Shown in pieces: positions 40,670 through 53,339 of a stretch of DNA of 64,000 bases (its first letter is position 1; each line of letters opens with the position of its first letter). The notes beneath the pieces were generated by a model. It was not told the DNA's origin, ran no database searches, and saw only the letters and a program-made list of their open reading frames with translations. Origin of the DNA: Arctopsyche grandis (lineage: Eukaryota > Arthropoda > Insecta > Trichoptera > Hydropsychidae); the NCBI RefSeq assembly GCF_051622035.1, contig NC_135358.1:1180501-1244500 (forward strand), read 5' to 3'. A program made the position numbers and the translations under genes.

Positions 40670-41171
40670 GAGGGATGTACACCAGCGCCTTGTCCATACA
40701 AACGTATTACACTGTTATCTTCCTCAATAATGGCACTAGAGAAATTATTTTTTAATATGCTATGGATATCTACCATATGCATGTTTCTATCTTTTTATTA
40801 TCTAGTTATTTTTTATAGGAGCTAGGAGCCGCCAAACATCTATAAAATCGCCTCTTTTTTACACCCACGAAAAGAGTCCAGCGTGCTTATTTAGCGGTTG
40901 ATTTAAAAAAAAATACGCACACAGTTGCATAGAAAATATCTTTCTCATACCGATGATGAATTTTTTTTTTAAATTGGTCCAGTTTCAGAGGAGAAAATTG
41001 GAGAATACGAAACCTCAATTTTGTCGATTTAAAATACGTATTATCTGGCCGAAGTGCAACTGTCGCATTCACCCAATATATATATTGATATATATTGTCA
41101 TATTCACTCAATATATACAATATCGAAGAAAGGAACGGCAACAAAATTAAGGTTTCGGGTGTACAGCCCTC
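40670..41171. mobile_element. TTAA-target element, 502 bp
   Basis: Inverted ends GAGGGATGTACACC and GGTGTACAGCCCTC, flanked by TTAA (40666-40669 and 41172-41175). This is the target of piggyBac- and Kolobok-type transposons. No transposase frame. Confidence 0.85.
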
Positions 41172-42076
41172 TTAAATGAAAATTGCTAATTTATTTTGTG
41201 ACAGTTGGTTCAATAATATGACACAAGAAGTTTTGTTCAAAATCACGTAAATAATTAACACTTTCATGAGTCCAATGAGACCCAACTGACCAAATACGTA
41301 TATATTATATGTAATAATAAATAGCTTATATAATTTTTAATACCATAAAAGAACTGAACGACTACGAACTCAAAAAAAATGATTATAATATCTTATACGA
41401 ACTTGATTCCCGGGATATTTCCCGAAAAATCAACAATGTACGTAGTATACTTTTGTATTATATACTCAATATAATTGTCGATAGTTTATTATTACACTTA
41501 AATGCCAAAGCCGTTGTTCCGAAGTGGCGTTTTGCGGTTTTCGCTCTTCCTTTGTAGATTGTGCGAGACGTTACTATTTTTTCGACAGCGATAACGCAAT
41601 GCGTAATATTTGCATACGTAGAAATAAGATTGAATGAAACATATTATGTGTTTGGATTAGTGAAAAATTGACGTCAATGATTATTAATATCCGTAAATCG
41701 GGGCTTTCGCGATTGTCAAACGTGTCATACTTTTTTGCCAGTACGTGCTATTTTGAAATCATGCGGCTTTGTTTTTCTCACGTTTATCAAACGTGCTTCA
41801 TTTATCTGTAAACATTACTGTTTGATTTAAACTTGGGAATACCTGTTGATGGTCAAAACCGCTCTAGTTCGTGATTTCATCCTTGAAATATTTTTAACTA
41901 TTCATGTTTTCCATTTGTTAAAATGGTTGATTATTAAAGTAGCACGATTTCAGTTCAATTCTACGTTTTAAGTCGTATTTTATTTAAAATATGTTTAGAA
42001 ACTATTCATATATATTTTTTAAATTGCACTCTTGATCTTAAGCATCTATCGAAAATGTCATGCTAATTGATCTATC
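41172..42076. other. Intron sequence, no feature seen
   Basis: AT-rich, unique-looking. Confidence 0.5.
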
Positions 42077-42437
42077 TCAGCGGTTTTCAAGTACAGCTAC
42101 TACAAGATTCTGCTGCGATTATCAATCCATGAAAAGCATAAGAATAGGAATTGATCATACCCGAAGCTTAAAGGAAGCTTTGAAAAATATGTAGATGAAT
42201 TTTATTCATAATTTGTCTACAACGTATTGTACATCCTTCTAAATTGGATTTTTATCCATATATAATTGAAATATTCAACACTGGAATCTATGTATATAAT
42301 TTTAGTCTTTTCTTTTCGTAAAAACTTTTCCTGCTACTAACTTCTTCTAATTTATATTGAAGTATATCTTGAAATGCATATATGTATGGTTGTTAAATTT
42401 TTTGCCCACAACATATGCTTTTCCTTTCATAATTTAA

Positions 42438-43160
42438 CCAGCAGTATAGACTAGTGGTAAGCATATGAAGCTTTGAACAAAGTGGACACATGTTCAAATT
42501 CCACTGGTTTCTGCTGGCCAGACCTTGGATTTGTGACTCCAGGTCGATCGTTTCCTATCAGAATTTTCCAATTTATCTGATTTTCATTAAAACGGCTCCA
42601 ACAAATTGGCAACCTTACCCATTTTCTCGGAAAATTTCCCGTTGTCAGCAATCTGTGATTTTGCCGATTTGTATAAAATACTGCATATTTACACGTTTAA
42701 CCATAAATGTCTCTGTGGGTGTTAATTGATATGTATTTACTGAATTTACAAATCTTATCATGTACATATATGTCTTTGTGTATGTTAACCACTTAATCGC
42801 CACGCGTTTGTAGAAATCGATTCGATTATTTTATTATTTGTTGTTTAGTGTCAACCCTCGACACTACCTCTTGAATATATTACAAACTAACGAAAAATAT
42901 TGACCGTTTTCAATTTCATTAGTATCACAGGATACTTCATTAGTATCACAGGATAAGATGTCACTGTGAAGGAACCAACATTAGTTTTGAGTTATAGCCT
43001 TAAATATTAAGGAGCGCGCACCGGTACGCTTATGGCGATAAAGTGGTTAGTTGATTTGTATTTACCTTGTATAATACTAATAATACTTTTAATAAAAGTT
43101 CAATGTTTCTGGCCAGGAAGTTGCATTGGAGTCACCTGTAAGGCTTTCCTGGTATAAATT
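42438..43160 (+). mobile_element. SINE split by a TTAA MITE
   Basis: Head CCAGCAGTATAGACTAGTGG with box B TTCAAATTCC, body GGTCGATCGTTTCCTATC, tail GGCCAGGAAGTTGCATTGG near 43112. It is interrupted at TTAA by 42789-43046 and continues with TTGATTTGTATTTAC afterwards. Confidence 0.85.
42789..43046 (+). mobile_element. TTAA MITE, 258 bp
   Basis: Ends CCACTTAATCGCCACGCG and GGCGATAAAGTGG, flanked by TTAA on the left and TTAG (mutated) on the right. Second copy at 58832-59072. Confidence 0.85.
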
Positions 43161-43312
43161 AAAAATAAGTATCGAAGCGTATTCTAAAACAAGACCCTAC
43201 CCCTACCAGAAAAGTAAAAATAATAGATCTAGTTTTAAATCACATCGAAGAAAAAAATGGTAAATGTAAATATTACATGGCCACGGTAAAATTTCACGTG
43301 AGAACTACTTTC

Positions 43313-43792
43313 ATATCTAAATTTATATCTCCACACATATGTACATAAATAGGATACTTTCACTTTCATTGCAAGCGGAGATGCATCCAACGCAATTTAA
43401 CTACAAGCCTGTTCAAGACGCATAGCCTATTCCCAGTATACATATATACATACGTATATATGTATATTAATTTATTGCCACATCTTTCTGGATTTAATCT
43501 CGCGAGCGATACAACTCTCCCGATTGACGTGAGTGCGAGTAACTCGATAAACTTTTGCTTACACTGCCAACATTTCAACGTAAACATCTTTGAATGCCTT
43601 CTTCGAATCTCTCGTCTGTTCCCCGCTCGTATAGCATACATACATGCGTACATACCCGTGTAGTATATACTGCATACGTACCATATTTTGTTACTATGGC
43701 GAAATCTCCGGTGTCTGTTTGAACTGTCGAGATACACCGGCTTTACTGCTTTACGGTGCGGTTCCGAATATGAAATGTGTTCCAAACGGTCA

Positions 43793-43865
<73 letters not shown>

Positions 43866-44177
43866 GTCGGTATATTATATGTATGTACGTACGTGTGTGT
43901 TTGTAAGCATCAAAAGGCGGCTAACGGACGTGCCGCAGTGCTATTTCTGAATAAAGCGCTATCTTCGCCCAACGTAGTCTGTTTATTTTAGTAACAGGAA
44001 GACGAACAGTTAGAGAGGAACCGTCAGAACTAACCAAGTCCGTTTGGCATTTTGGTGTCTTTTGTGTCGGTTCGCGGTCGGATCCCCGATACGGTCGAAA
44101 ATCGTGATGTTCGCGTGGATTCGGCCATTCGCGTGTGCGGTTAATTTTTAATGTGGGAAGTGCGTCATATGCGCAGA
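43313..44177. other. Intron sequence with (TA)n microsatellite
   Basis: About 33 TA units at 43797-43862. The flanks 43480-43780 and 43905-44160 look single-copy with balanced base content. No exon supported. Confidence 0.55.
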
Positions 44178-45671
44178 CAGTGGCGGACTGGGACTGAAAT
44201 CAGTGCATGCCAGGAGTCAAAGGGGGCCCCCCCAGGGTTAAAAAAATTTGTCCCCCCCCCCCCATATAACAAAATTTTCTTCTTCTTTCCACCACGCTAA
44301 AAATCAAGGGAAAAAAATAAATGAAATTTTCAAAAATGGGAATAAACAAATTCAGGTACAAGAAAAATGGCAAAAGCAAAATAGATCCACAAATTTCATT
44401 GTACAGATATTTCGTTTTAACCCTTGTCCTGGGTAAATAGAATGCGGCATAAAAGCGGCTTTTACTTTCGGTAGAAAACAATCAGGGACGTCATTTCAGC
44501 TTTTTCTTGGGGGGGGGGGCAGGCAAAGATTGGTCAAATTGAATTTTTTTTCAAAAAATCTTTTTTATATCAGAATAAAAATGGAAAATATCCTTTACCT
44601 TATTGACTTATAAAATATAAAAAAAGGAACTTATTTTTGAAAAAGTAATTATAAAAAAATATTATGTAAAAAGAGAAAAAAGCGCCGCAGGCGAAAATTT
44701 TTTTCCACAAATCTTCACATGGACAACATTAATCGACCATCAAACTGAGTCATCAAAAAACTATCAATTAACTTAATTTCTACCAACTGTCTTTTCACTT
44801 TATCTATGTACATATGTAAGTACGTAATAACAATAGATAAATTTTTGTTTTGTTTTTCTTCAAAGCACATAACAGCGATTATTTTATTAGTTACCCAAAA
44901 ATAACATATGTACATAAGAAATAAACGTAGCATTCATAGATCCATAGTATCTCATTAATCATTAAATTCATAATATTTTCTAAATTCACACTGTTCCTTA
45001 ATTTAGGGGGGCAAGTGCCCCCCTATGGCCCCCCCAAATTACGTCCCTGAAAAAAATGCATAATATTTTCAATTAATGTTAATCGAAAATCGGGATTTTG
45101 GGGAGGGGGCCCCTATCCTATATTTCTATTTACATGGATGTGTCTAGATTAAGAATAGATTTTATATTCGGAAACTGTTTAAAATTGTGTATTTAAATCT
45201 TACTATATCATCGAAGTATAATCAAATGTTATTTTGAAATTATGGAGTAAATTTAAATCGTTGTTTGATGATTAATCGTCTTATCAAAATTCCTTTAAGC
45301 AGTTCTGTTTATATTATTCACGAAAATTTGTTTATTCCCATTTATATTTCAGTAGTTAGTTGTTACATAGGTATTGGTATATACATAATATTGACATTGG
45401 AAATGGGCCCACGCAAATTTTGAAACTTACACGATTCGAGCCTAATAAAAAAAGTTAACCGATCCTTGGGCTGTTAAAGCAGGTATTAGTTGTTTGTGTA
45501 TATAGTAAGAAATTTGTTTTGTTGAAATACCCAAACTTTCGGTCCCAAAGTTGCAATATACTATAAATAGTTAAAAAGTTATTTACTTTTACTGAGGGCC
45601 CATATTTTCTAACTGATAGTGGGGCCCACATGCCATCGGGCATGTTCGCTTGTATGGCCAGTCCGCCACTG
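44178..45671. mobile_element. hAT element, 1494 bp, with nested hAT
   Basis: Ends CAGTGGCGGACTGG and CCAGTCCGCCACTG, with a perfect 8-bp duplication TGCGCAGA (44170-44177 and 45672-45679). Interior contains the second element 44483-45049. No transposase recognised. Another copy starts at 62696. Confidence 0.93.
44483..45049. mobile_element. Nested hAT element, 567 bp
   Basis: Ends CAGGGACGTCATTTCAG and AATTACGTCCCTG, with flanks AAAACAAT and AAAAAAAT (7 of 8). G-run and C-run rich near both ends. Confidence 0.85.
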
Positions 45672-45829
45672 TGCGCAGATATAATTGAATCGTTTTGTCT
45701 TATCAATGTCATTGTAGAACGATTCAATGTTTTTTTTTTCCTTTTTCATTGAATCATTGTTTATAACGAGCGGCGTGGACCTTTGAAGAACGTAGCGTCG
45801 AGTGTCCCGAACCGCGGTCGAGTAAGACC

Positions 45830-46372
45830 GCAGTATTTTTTAATCAAAATACAGCTTTTCTCAATACAAATGGGTTCAATATATATCTTATTAATCATTT
45901 TATACATCAACATAAAAAAAAGTTTTAGTCCTATAGCATGTTTTTGACTATTTTTGTATTAAAAAATAACGACATCAACATGCAAATGCACATAGGTAAG
46001 GCCAACAGGTGACTGCATGAGTCGATAGCCACGCGCCAAAAGCGACGAAAACAATAGCTTACGAAAGTATAGCTGTCTCCTTCTCTCGCATTGATTCATC
46101 GGTCAACAAGAGTATGCAAGCGAACAGTCAAAAACATGACTTATCGCTACTGCCTTTAAATCATACTTTGGAACGTAGAAATGTATAAATGTATTTTTTT
46201 ACCATGTACCCCCTTTTTCTAAATCATACAAAATCTATTAAAATAAATTTCTTGTAGTTCATTCTAGGAATAAAAGAAATATAGGGTGTATAGCTTTGAA
46301 AACCACATAGTTATTACGAAAAACGTAAAAATTGGGGCACATGTATACCCCATTTCGGCGACGGAGGGATAA
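45830..46372 (+). mobile_element. Tigger-like 3' fragment
   Basis: Inverted relative of 16978-17500 (shared GGTCGAGTAAGACC, AATACAAATGGGTTCAATAT and the terminal ACGGAGGG). Carries no coding part. Confidence 0.75.
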
Positions 46373-46530
46373 TATGCTTTCGAGCGGTCACGGGTTTAAG
46401 TCCCACTGGAGTCCCGCTGCTGGCCAGACCTTGGATGGTGACTCCAGGTCGATCGTTTCTTATCAGAGTTTGCCATTTTTTCTTTGATTTTTTTCATTGA
46501 AACGGTTCCTGTAAATCTCCTTGCTCATCT
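46373..46530 (+). mobile_element. SINE fragment
   Basis: TCACGGGTTTAAGTCCCACT (box B-like), GGCCAGACCTTGGA and GATCGTTTCTTATCAGAG. The tail is lost. Confidence 0.75.
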
Positions 46531-47780
46531 CTCTTGTTATCTCAAGTTATTCAGCGTCTTCAGGCTCACCAATATGGTGATTGTATGAATTCACATTGTA
46601 TCTGTATAGGTGCACTCGTTGCTTTGGAGCGATCTGTAAAGGCGTGTGTGTGTTCATGTTCTATGAAATAAAATAAACATAAAAAATGTCGTTCAACGGC
46701 GACGTCTTGTTCCATTTTTGTATTGCGTTGTATTTGATATGTCCCAAAATTTGACTAAATTGTTTATTTACATATGTAGTTGTATCTGTGGCTGCTCATC
46801 GTTTGACATATGTACATGTCTTGTTTAATAAAGGTGTATTTAAATAATTAATAAATAATTATTAATCTGAGTAGACTCCTCTCCTCGCGTAAGAGCAATC
46901 TGCTAGACGAGTTTGCATGATTGATTGAATAAATAAAATAAAATAAAATAAAATGTATGATATAAGACACGATGTGTAATATAATTTAAATCAGAATGTG
47001 AATGAATTGCATTTGCGCAAATGAATTCTTTTTTTTATGTCAGATCTCACTTTGTCTGTAGAGAAAACTTTTCGATCAATATCTTTTATCGTGTAATGAC
47101 TAATGTATATATGTAAAACTTTGACTTCGAATGCTAGTGATATTAAAACAAAATGTCTTAATATCGAGAAGTCCTCGAATGGTACCCAAAAAATGAATTG
47201 GTAAATGAAGTAAAAATGTTTGGACTCGGATGGATGAATGTTGTTTGGAGCAAAAAATAATATACAGAAGTTGGGTGGTTTATCTCCCAATTGATCTCCG
47301 GAAAAATGGATGAGACTCGGGTATGTCAAACTGGTGTCCCAGTTTAAAAATTGAACGATTTTTTAATCGAAAAATGGTCCTGAATGGTACCCAAAAGATT
47401 ATAAAGCGTTACTCTAATAGAGTGGAAGTTATCTCCTTATTTGGAGGATATGCATACACTTTAAATTCAATAAGTAGCAATTTCTACGATTGATACTTAA
47501 ATTCAAAAAAATTTAAATGCTTTATATGTATGTATGTATATAAAATGGAATGTCTGTTAGTCTATTTTTTTTTTTTATTTTTTTTTTTTATTGTTACAAA
47601 TCAATATACACTCGCCATTACAGATTTGCACCAATGCGACGGGTGTACGTTAACGAAATACAGAATACATAAACAATCAGAAATCATAAATACAGTAATA
47701 CATACATATACAATCAGAATATACAGCATATAACAATTTTTTTTATTTTTTTATTTTTTTTTTTTTATTTTACATATATA
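46531..47780. other. Intron sequence, no feature seen
   Basis: AT-rich. A piece near 46610-46660 (TTGCTTTGGAGCGATCTG) resembles the inverse of 19815-19840, probably more SINE-associated sequence. Confidence 0.5.
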
Positions 47781-48192
47781 CCAGGAAGGCCTTACAGGTA
47801 AATCCCAATGCGCCTTCCTGGCCAATTACAAATACAAATGCAGCATTTTTTTATTATAAGTCGTTGAATTGCGAGACACTGAAAAAACTCGCAAATTAAC
47901 GAGACATCTATGAATTGTACATACATTTTTATTGTACATCCATCAAATTTCAAATAGTGGTGACATAGTAGGTAGGAAGGATTTTTAGCCATTTTTTTTT
48001 TCCGGGAACCGTTTCAACAATGAAATCAGAGAAAATTGGCAAACTCTGATAGGAAACGATCAACCTGGAGTCACAAATCCAGGTCTGACCAACAGCATAC
48101 TCTGAAAAAATCATTTTCATTCAGGGATAGAACCCGGCACCTTCTTGACGGTAAGCAGAAGCTTAACGTCCGAGCTATGCTGCTGGCTGATT
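47781..48192 (-). mobile_element. SINE copy, complete
   Basis: CCAGGAAGGCCTTACAGGTA ... CCTTCCTGG tail hairpin at the low end; head with GATAGAACCCGGC and TCCGAGCTATGCTGCTGGC at the high end. Confidence 0.85.
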
Positions 48193-48565
48193 AATTAATC
48201 AGAAATAATAATCATAGAGACATCTATGGATTATTTTTAGATTTTTTTTGTATACAATTTTTATAAATATAATAAATACGAAATTATAGAGATGTCCATA
48301 GAGATATCTATAGATTTCAGATTACTGTGTATAATTGTTACAAATTATACACAGGCAGATTTTGTGACAACAGGATTAGATCTAATACCAATTTTCAGGA
48401 ACCGTTTCAGCAATGATCAGATAAAATTTGCAAACTCTGATAGAGAAACGATCGATTTGGAGTCACAAAATCCCCAAATCTAACCAGCAGATGGCGAGGA
48501 CTCGAACCTTTGACCTCAGTGGTGCTAAATACATATATACGCTACCACTAAGCTAAACTGCTGGC
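48193..48565 (-). mobile_element. SINE copy
   Basis: Body GGAACCGTTTCAGCAATG, head GGACTCGAACCTTTGACC and AGCTAAACTGCTGGC. Directly adjoins the previous copy in the same orientation. Confidence 0.75.
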
Positions 48566-48700
48566 ATTTTTTGGGTCGTATAGGCTCAACAAATTTGTGT
48601 CGTATAGGCTCCTAAACCACTGAACCGATTACGATGGAACTTTCAGGATTTGTTGTATGCATGTCCGGGAAGCTTGCTGTGAAAAAAAAAACGGGAAAAA
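48560..48700 (+). repeat. Dispersed repeat, ACTGAACCG family
   Basis: Third copy of the repeat at 12720 and 13872 (CTCCTAAACCACTGAACCG, CATGTCCGGGAAG). Confidence 0.65.
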
Positions 48701-50388
48701 ACCTCTTAATAATAATATTCGTAATTACGATTTTAACGACGCCAAATTTCGAAGCGCCATTGTGTAGTCAAGGAAATTTGTTCATTGGTATCCACGTTAC
48801 CAGTTGGTTTGAAGAGACACGAGTTGAAACCATCGCTTGAAACGGGAACGGGAACGGATATTGCATGACTTATTCTGGCATTGCAATGCATTCCGGATTC
48901 AGCCAATTGTTAAATATATAATTCATATGTAGTTCCATTTCGTCATTTCCTAATTAAAATTAATGTATGATAAGTTGACAGTACTGCTCGATTGAAATAC
49001 AAATATGGATACCTGATAAGAGATATATCACAATTTAATTTTAGCGTTTTTTTTTTTTTCTGAAAGGTCTATATTGCACTTCATAATAATGTATTAATAT
49101 GAAATATCGCGAATGTGATTTTTTTTTGGTGGATTTAATTGGAAAAATGAGATCCCCTGTTCGGCGCTTTGTGCAACGTCAACCGACGTCATCGTTTCCC
49201 GATTGATGACTATCATATGCTTTACCTCACACCGTCACACACAATCGCCGATTCTCAATTGAAACTCTACCCGAAATATATCTACATATTGCATAATAAA
49301 AATACATAATGTATAAATAAATCAAGCTCCTTATGGTATTATGTAGATATGTGCAGACATTGTTTCGATTACGGTCGCGTTAAAGATCATTATCGTGTGC
49401 AATCTATTTCCATCGTCCGTCATTAAAAACGCAACAAAAGCTCAAAGCTCGTAAAGAAAATGTGGGTCATATTCGCCACTACTGAAAATGTTGACTTTTT
49501 TTAATCCCGAACGAAACATATACATACAGGGTGTATCGAGTGAAATGAGGAAAGCATACGACTAAGTTTGGAAATATTTCTGTATGATTTTAAGCATACA
49601 GAAATTCTGTATGAAGTATGATTTAAAATCGAAATTGTTTTTATTTTTGTTTTTCGGAACACTCATTTTCTAATTTTGATATGCTTAGTAATTTTTTTGA
49701 TGTTATTCTTATGTCAAAAAATAAATAACGATCTAAATAAAATTATATATATACATATGTAGATTTCAATTTGGAATATTTTTAATATACATATATAAAA
49801 ATTACATTTAGAAGTACATATGTATGTACATACATACATACATACTAAGGAGTTCAATTTACCGTAATTTTCGATTACCGGTAATCTAGTATTTTTTTTT
49901 GCCTTGTCATTGGGAGAGATTCCTTTCCAAAACTGACTTCAGTTTTATTTCCAACTGAATTCTTTTTGCCTGATTTCTTTTACTGATAACATATATTCAG
50001 TGGTTGATAGAACAACTGTAATATCATCGAAATCCGAAATTGATTGATTTACTACATCTTCATTTTAAATCCTTTATATAACTTACATACATATGTATAT
50101 GTACTATAATTTTCATTATTTATTGGTGGTATTAAAAATACCATAGTTGTCAGAAGGCAAAATAAAGGAGAGGAATGTGATATGAACACAGCGAATAAGT
50201 TTTATTGATTTACCGGTAAAAGTAATAATTTACCGACTTATTTTTCATGGCATGCAACGGTAAACCGGTTTATTTTAATTAGACTCCCTAGTTCATACGT
50301 TGCAGACGAATTATAAATAAAAACTAACCTGTCTTTCCCAGCATAACTTAAGATTTCACCCATAAGTTTAGTCAATTCTCACTATTAG
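48701..50388. other. Intron sequence, no gene seen
   Basis: 49140-49480 is less AT-rich and looks single-copy (CAACCGACGTCATCGTTTCC), a candidate conserved non-coding stretch. 49540-50330 is AT-rich. Confidence 0.5.
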
Positions 50389-50600
50389 GGCGAAAACACA
50401 CTGTATAGTACGGAACGTCACGTCATTGGCTCCAGGCTGTGACAGTGGGTGTTCCCCAATCCGAATTCGGGTGAAGTTGCACGTGCAGAGTGTATACATA
50501 TGTTTCTTATACATGTATTCAAATATGGGATCATTGTCGAGCAACGATAAAAAAAATCAGCGAAAACACTCCAGCGGGTGATTTTTAGGACTGTGTACCA
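50389..50600. mobile_element. Possible Harbinger-like MITE
   Basis: Starts AGGGCGAAAACACACTG, resembling the GGGCG..ATCACAC ends of 25155 and 28798. A possible inverse (AGCGAAAACACTCC) lies at 50558. Ends not exact. Confidence 0.4.
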
Positions 50601-50605
50601 TGTAT

Positions 50606-51010
50606 AGCCAGCAGCATAGCTCGGTCGTTAAGCTTTTGCCTAGCACCGAGAGGCGCCGGTTTCGATCCCATGAACTGACCTCGATTGAATAGAAATTGAG
50701 TATATCTGTAGTGCTGCTGGTCAGACTTGGATATTTGTGACTCCAGGTAGATCGTTTCCTATTAGAGATGGCCAATTTTTCTGATTTCATTGTTGAAACG
50801 GTGCCCGATTAAATTGGCTAAAAACATTCCTACCTACTATGTTACCACTATTTGAGTATGATTAATGTACAATAAAATGTATGTACAATTTATAGGTGTC
50901 TCGTAAATTTCGAGTTTTCAGTGCCTCTTAATTCAGCGAATTTTGTAATAAAAATGCTGCATTGTTTGTAATTGGTCAGGAAGGCGCATTGGGGTTTACC
51001 TGTAAAAAAA
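50606..51010 (+). mobile_element. SINE copy, same subfamily as 9084
   Basis: GCCAGCAGCATAGCTCGG head, TTTCGATCCCATG box B, body and partial tail GGTCAGGAAGGCGCATTGGG. Confidence 0.88.
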
Positions 51011-51124
51011 TATAAAATTAAATAAGGACAAGGGGTACTGCGTTTTTTCGCACGTTTAACAGTATCTAAAAAAAACAAAAGTACAAAAACAAAACGAACC
51101 ACTCAGTGTGTTCTCGACCTTATA

Positions 51125-51203
51125 CTTTTCGTGGGATAATGGCCGCAGTAAAGTCGTCTAGTGACCGCATTTGGCCAAATTGGCCGCACCTGAAAACCAC
51201 TGT
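51125..51203 (+). mobile_element. hAT right-end remnant
   Basis: GGCCGCACCTGAAAACCACTG resembles the right end of the hAT at 34155. No left end. Confidence 0.4.
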
Positions 51204-51247
51204 TTATCCAATCTGTAATTTATCTATAATTTATTACATATATTATA

Positions 51248-51499
51248 CTAGTGGTTTTACCCGGCTTCGCTCGGTATTTGTAATATAAACCGCTTAAACA
51301 GGATTCTGGAACAGGAACTGAAACAGGAATCTGGATCTGGAACTGAAAAAGGTATCCTGAACCGGAACTGACAAAGGAATCTGGATCTGGAACTGAAAAC
51401 GTAATTGAAATCGATATCGATATCGTCGTCATAGAAAAATATTTTTTTTCTAACCAAACCTTACATACATACATACAAAGTCTTTTTCGAAATTATAGG
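51248..51499 (-). mobile_element. Helitron unit 1 of tandem array
   Basis: Minus strand. 3' end is CTAG (51248-51251) preceded by the hairpin ACCCGGCTTCGCTCGGT (plus-strand reading). Interior has GGAATCTGGATCTGGAACTG repeats. 5' end CCTATAATTT at 51499. Confidence 0.82.
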
Positions 51500-51503
51500 T
51501 ATA

Positions 51504-51804
51504 CTAGCTGTATTACCCGGCTTCGCTCGGTATTTGTAATATAAACCGCTTAAACAGGAATCTGGAACAGGAACTGAAACAGGAATCTGGATCTGGAACT
51601 GAAAAAGGAATCCTGAACCGGAACTGACAAAATAATCTGGATCTGGAACTGAAAAAGGAATCCTGAACCGGAACTGACAAAGGAATCTGGATCTGGAACT
51701 GAAAACGTAATTGAAATCGATATCGATATCGTCGTCATAGAAAAATATTTTTTTTCTAACCAAACCTTACATACATACATACAAAGTCTTTTTCGAAATT
51801 ATAG
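51504..51804 (-). mobile_element. Helitron unit 2 of tandem array
   Basis: Same ends as unit 1, with one extra 50-bp internal repeat, giving a period of 306 instead of 256 bp. Confidence 0.82.
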
Positions 51805-51809
51805 GTATA

Positions 51810-52182
51810 CTAGCTGTATTACCCGGCTTCGCTCGGTATTTGTAATATAAACCGCTTAAACATTACTAATCTAATAGTAAACATTTTATTAAATTTATTT
51901 GAATAGCTTTATTTTACATAAATATATTTGAATACTCATTTGTTTTTTTTATTAAATTGGCCGTCACAAACAAATAAACATATATAGTAAGTCTCTTATA
52001 AAAAATTATATGTACGCCCCCTAGGGGGCGGAGCCCTAGCGCTTCGCCCTCGACGCCTACGCCCCCAAGAACTTCGAATCCTTTGAATTGGAAAAAAGCG
52101 AATTATTTGTTCAATGACGTCACGGATTTCCGCGAACGAAGGATACATATATACAAAGTCTTTTTCCAAATTATATATTAGA
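51810..52182 (-). mobile_element. Helitron unit 3 of tandem array
   Basis: CTAG at 51810-51813 with the same hairpin. Interior differs: it carries the CCTAGGGGGCGGAGCCCTAG segment also in the Helitron at 24.4-24.8 kb. 5' end reads TCTAATATATAATTT, the expected TC start. Confidence 0.8.
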
Positions 52183-52610
52183 TTAGATTGTTAAAATTTT
52201 CGTATTATTTTTTATGTACTGCTGTATGAATGAAAATCATACATCGCCGCCTTTGAAATAATTTAATTTTTTTATTCGCTTTCTTAGTACATATGTAGGT
52301 ATATATGTACATTGATGTGTGTATTTATATTTCTTTTAAACCCTTTCATAACCGGGTTTTATTTGAAGTGTGTACATATGTACCTAGTTTATTTCGTTTC
52401 CATTGCACACGGGTATAAATCGATACTGGAAATTCAGCTCGAGCTCGCTGAAACTTCACACGAAATTAGATTAAATTCGTGCAACCGGAATACGTTCCGA
52501 TTTAATTAACCGACTGACGCTGAAAGCTGAAAACATCTCGAATATTTCATACACACAAAGGGAATGAACATGCATTTGTTAACGTGTGCATATACATGTA
52601 TCTATTTATA

Positions 52611-52642
<32 letters not shown>

Positions 52643-53339
52643 CGCAGGTGGAGTTTTGCAATTAGCGAACCTTCTATTGAGCAACTGAATTTTTCCTGAA
52701 AATATTTCAATGCAATCTCTGAATGGATTGTGAATGCGGTTGGTTCGTGTTTGCACGCAACCTACATATAAATGATTTTACAGAGTAAAAATAAACTCGT
52801 GGCTGCACCCTCGTGAATTGATTATCTGGTGGCAGCAGGCCAAACTCGCCCCATGTTTCTCTATATTGAACAATATGATGAGTTTCAGTGTTGGATATGT
52901 AAGGATGGGTGGAAATTTTCAGACCATTTGACATATTTAGCATGGGGGTTGATAAAAGCTCGTCTCTAAATTTGCCAAAGGTCAAGACGTCTATTTGGGA
53001 AAGTTTGCGGTCGGCGACAAGTGAAAACTTGTGAAAGTTTTCCAAAAATACCAAGTATGTATAGGTATATATGTATATATGGTGTGTGGTGTGAAGCAGT
53101 GTTCAAAATTCTCCACTATTATTAATATTTGGATTTGTTTGAATATGAAATATGTTCTAGACACGTATTGGATGCATATTCTAATGATCAAAATTGGATT
53201 CCTTTATGTATATAAAATTTTGTAATGCACAAAATACGCAATGTACATTAATTAGAAAACAAATTTACAGCAAATATGGCAAAAATATATAAAAATTCAA
53301 CGTAAATCCGTATATTTTGTCTTCTATACATACATATTT
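52183..53339. other. Intron sequence, no gene supported
   Basis: Short TA run at 52617-52641. A 115-codon minus-strand frame (53054-52707) has a balanced residue mix but no recognised domain; it is probably chance. Confidence 0.45.

Larger units (their letters stand above)
42077..43312 (+). mobile_element. hAT relic hosting a SINE and a MITE
   Basis: Left end CAGCGGTTTTCAAG. Right end (CCACGGTAAAATTTCACGTG then AGAACTACT) resembles the right end of the hAT at 34155. Most of the interior is the SINE at 42438-43160. Confidence 0.55.

Noticed and set aside
43644-43991. Frames encoding runs of YIYIYI
   Set aside because: Translation of the (TA)n microsatellite; the same occurs at 12006-12299.
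50606-50700. tRNA genes suggested by box A and box B motifs
   Set aside because: These are SINE heads. The copies recur with the same body and none folds into a full cloverleaf by eye.
51220-51780. Minus-strand frames with repeated SVPDPDS-like peptides
   Set aside because: Products of the minisatellite inside the Helitron array.
52707-53054. 115-codon minus-strand frame as a gene
   Set aside because: No domain recognised, no splice or poly(A) context, and such a length is expected by chance in 64 kb.
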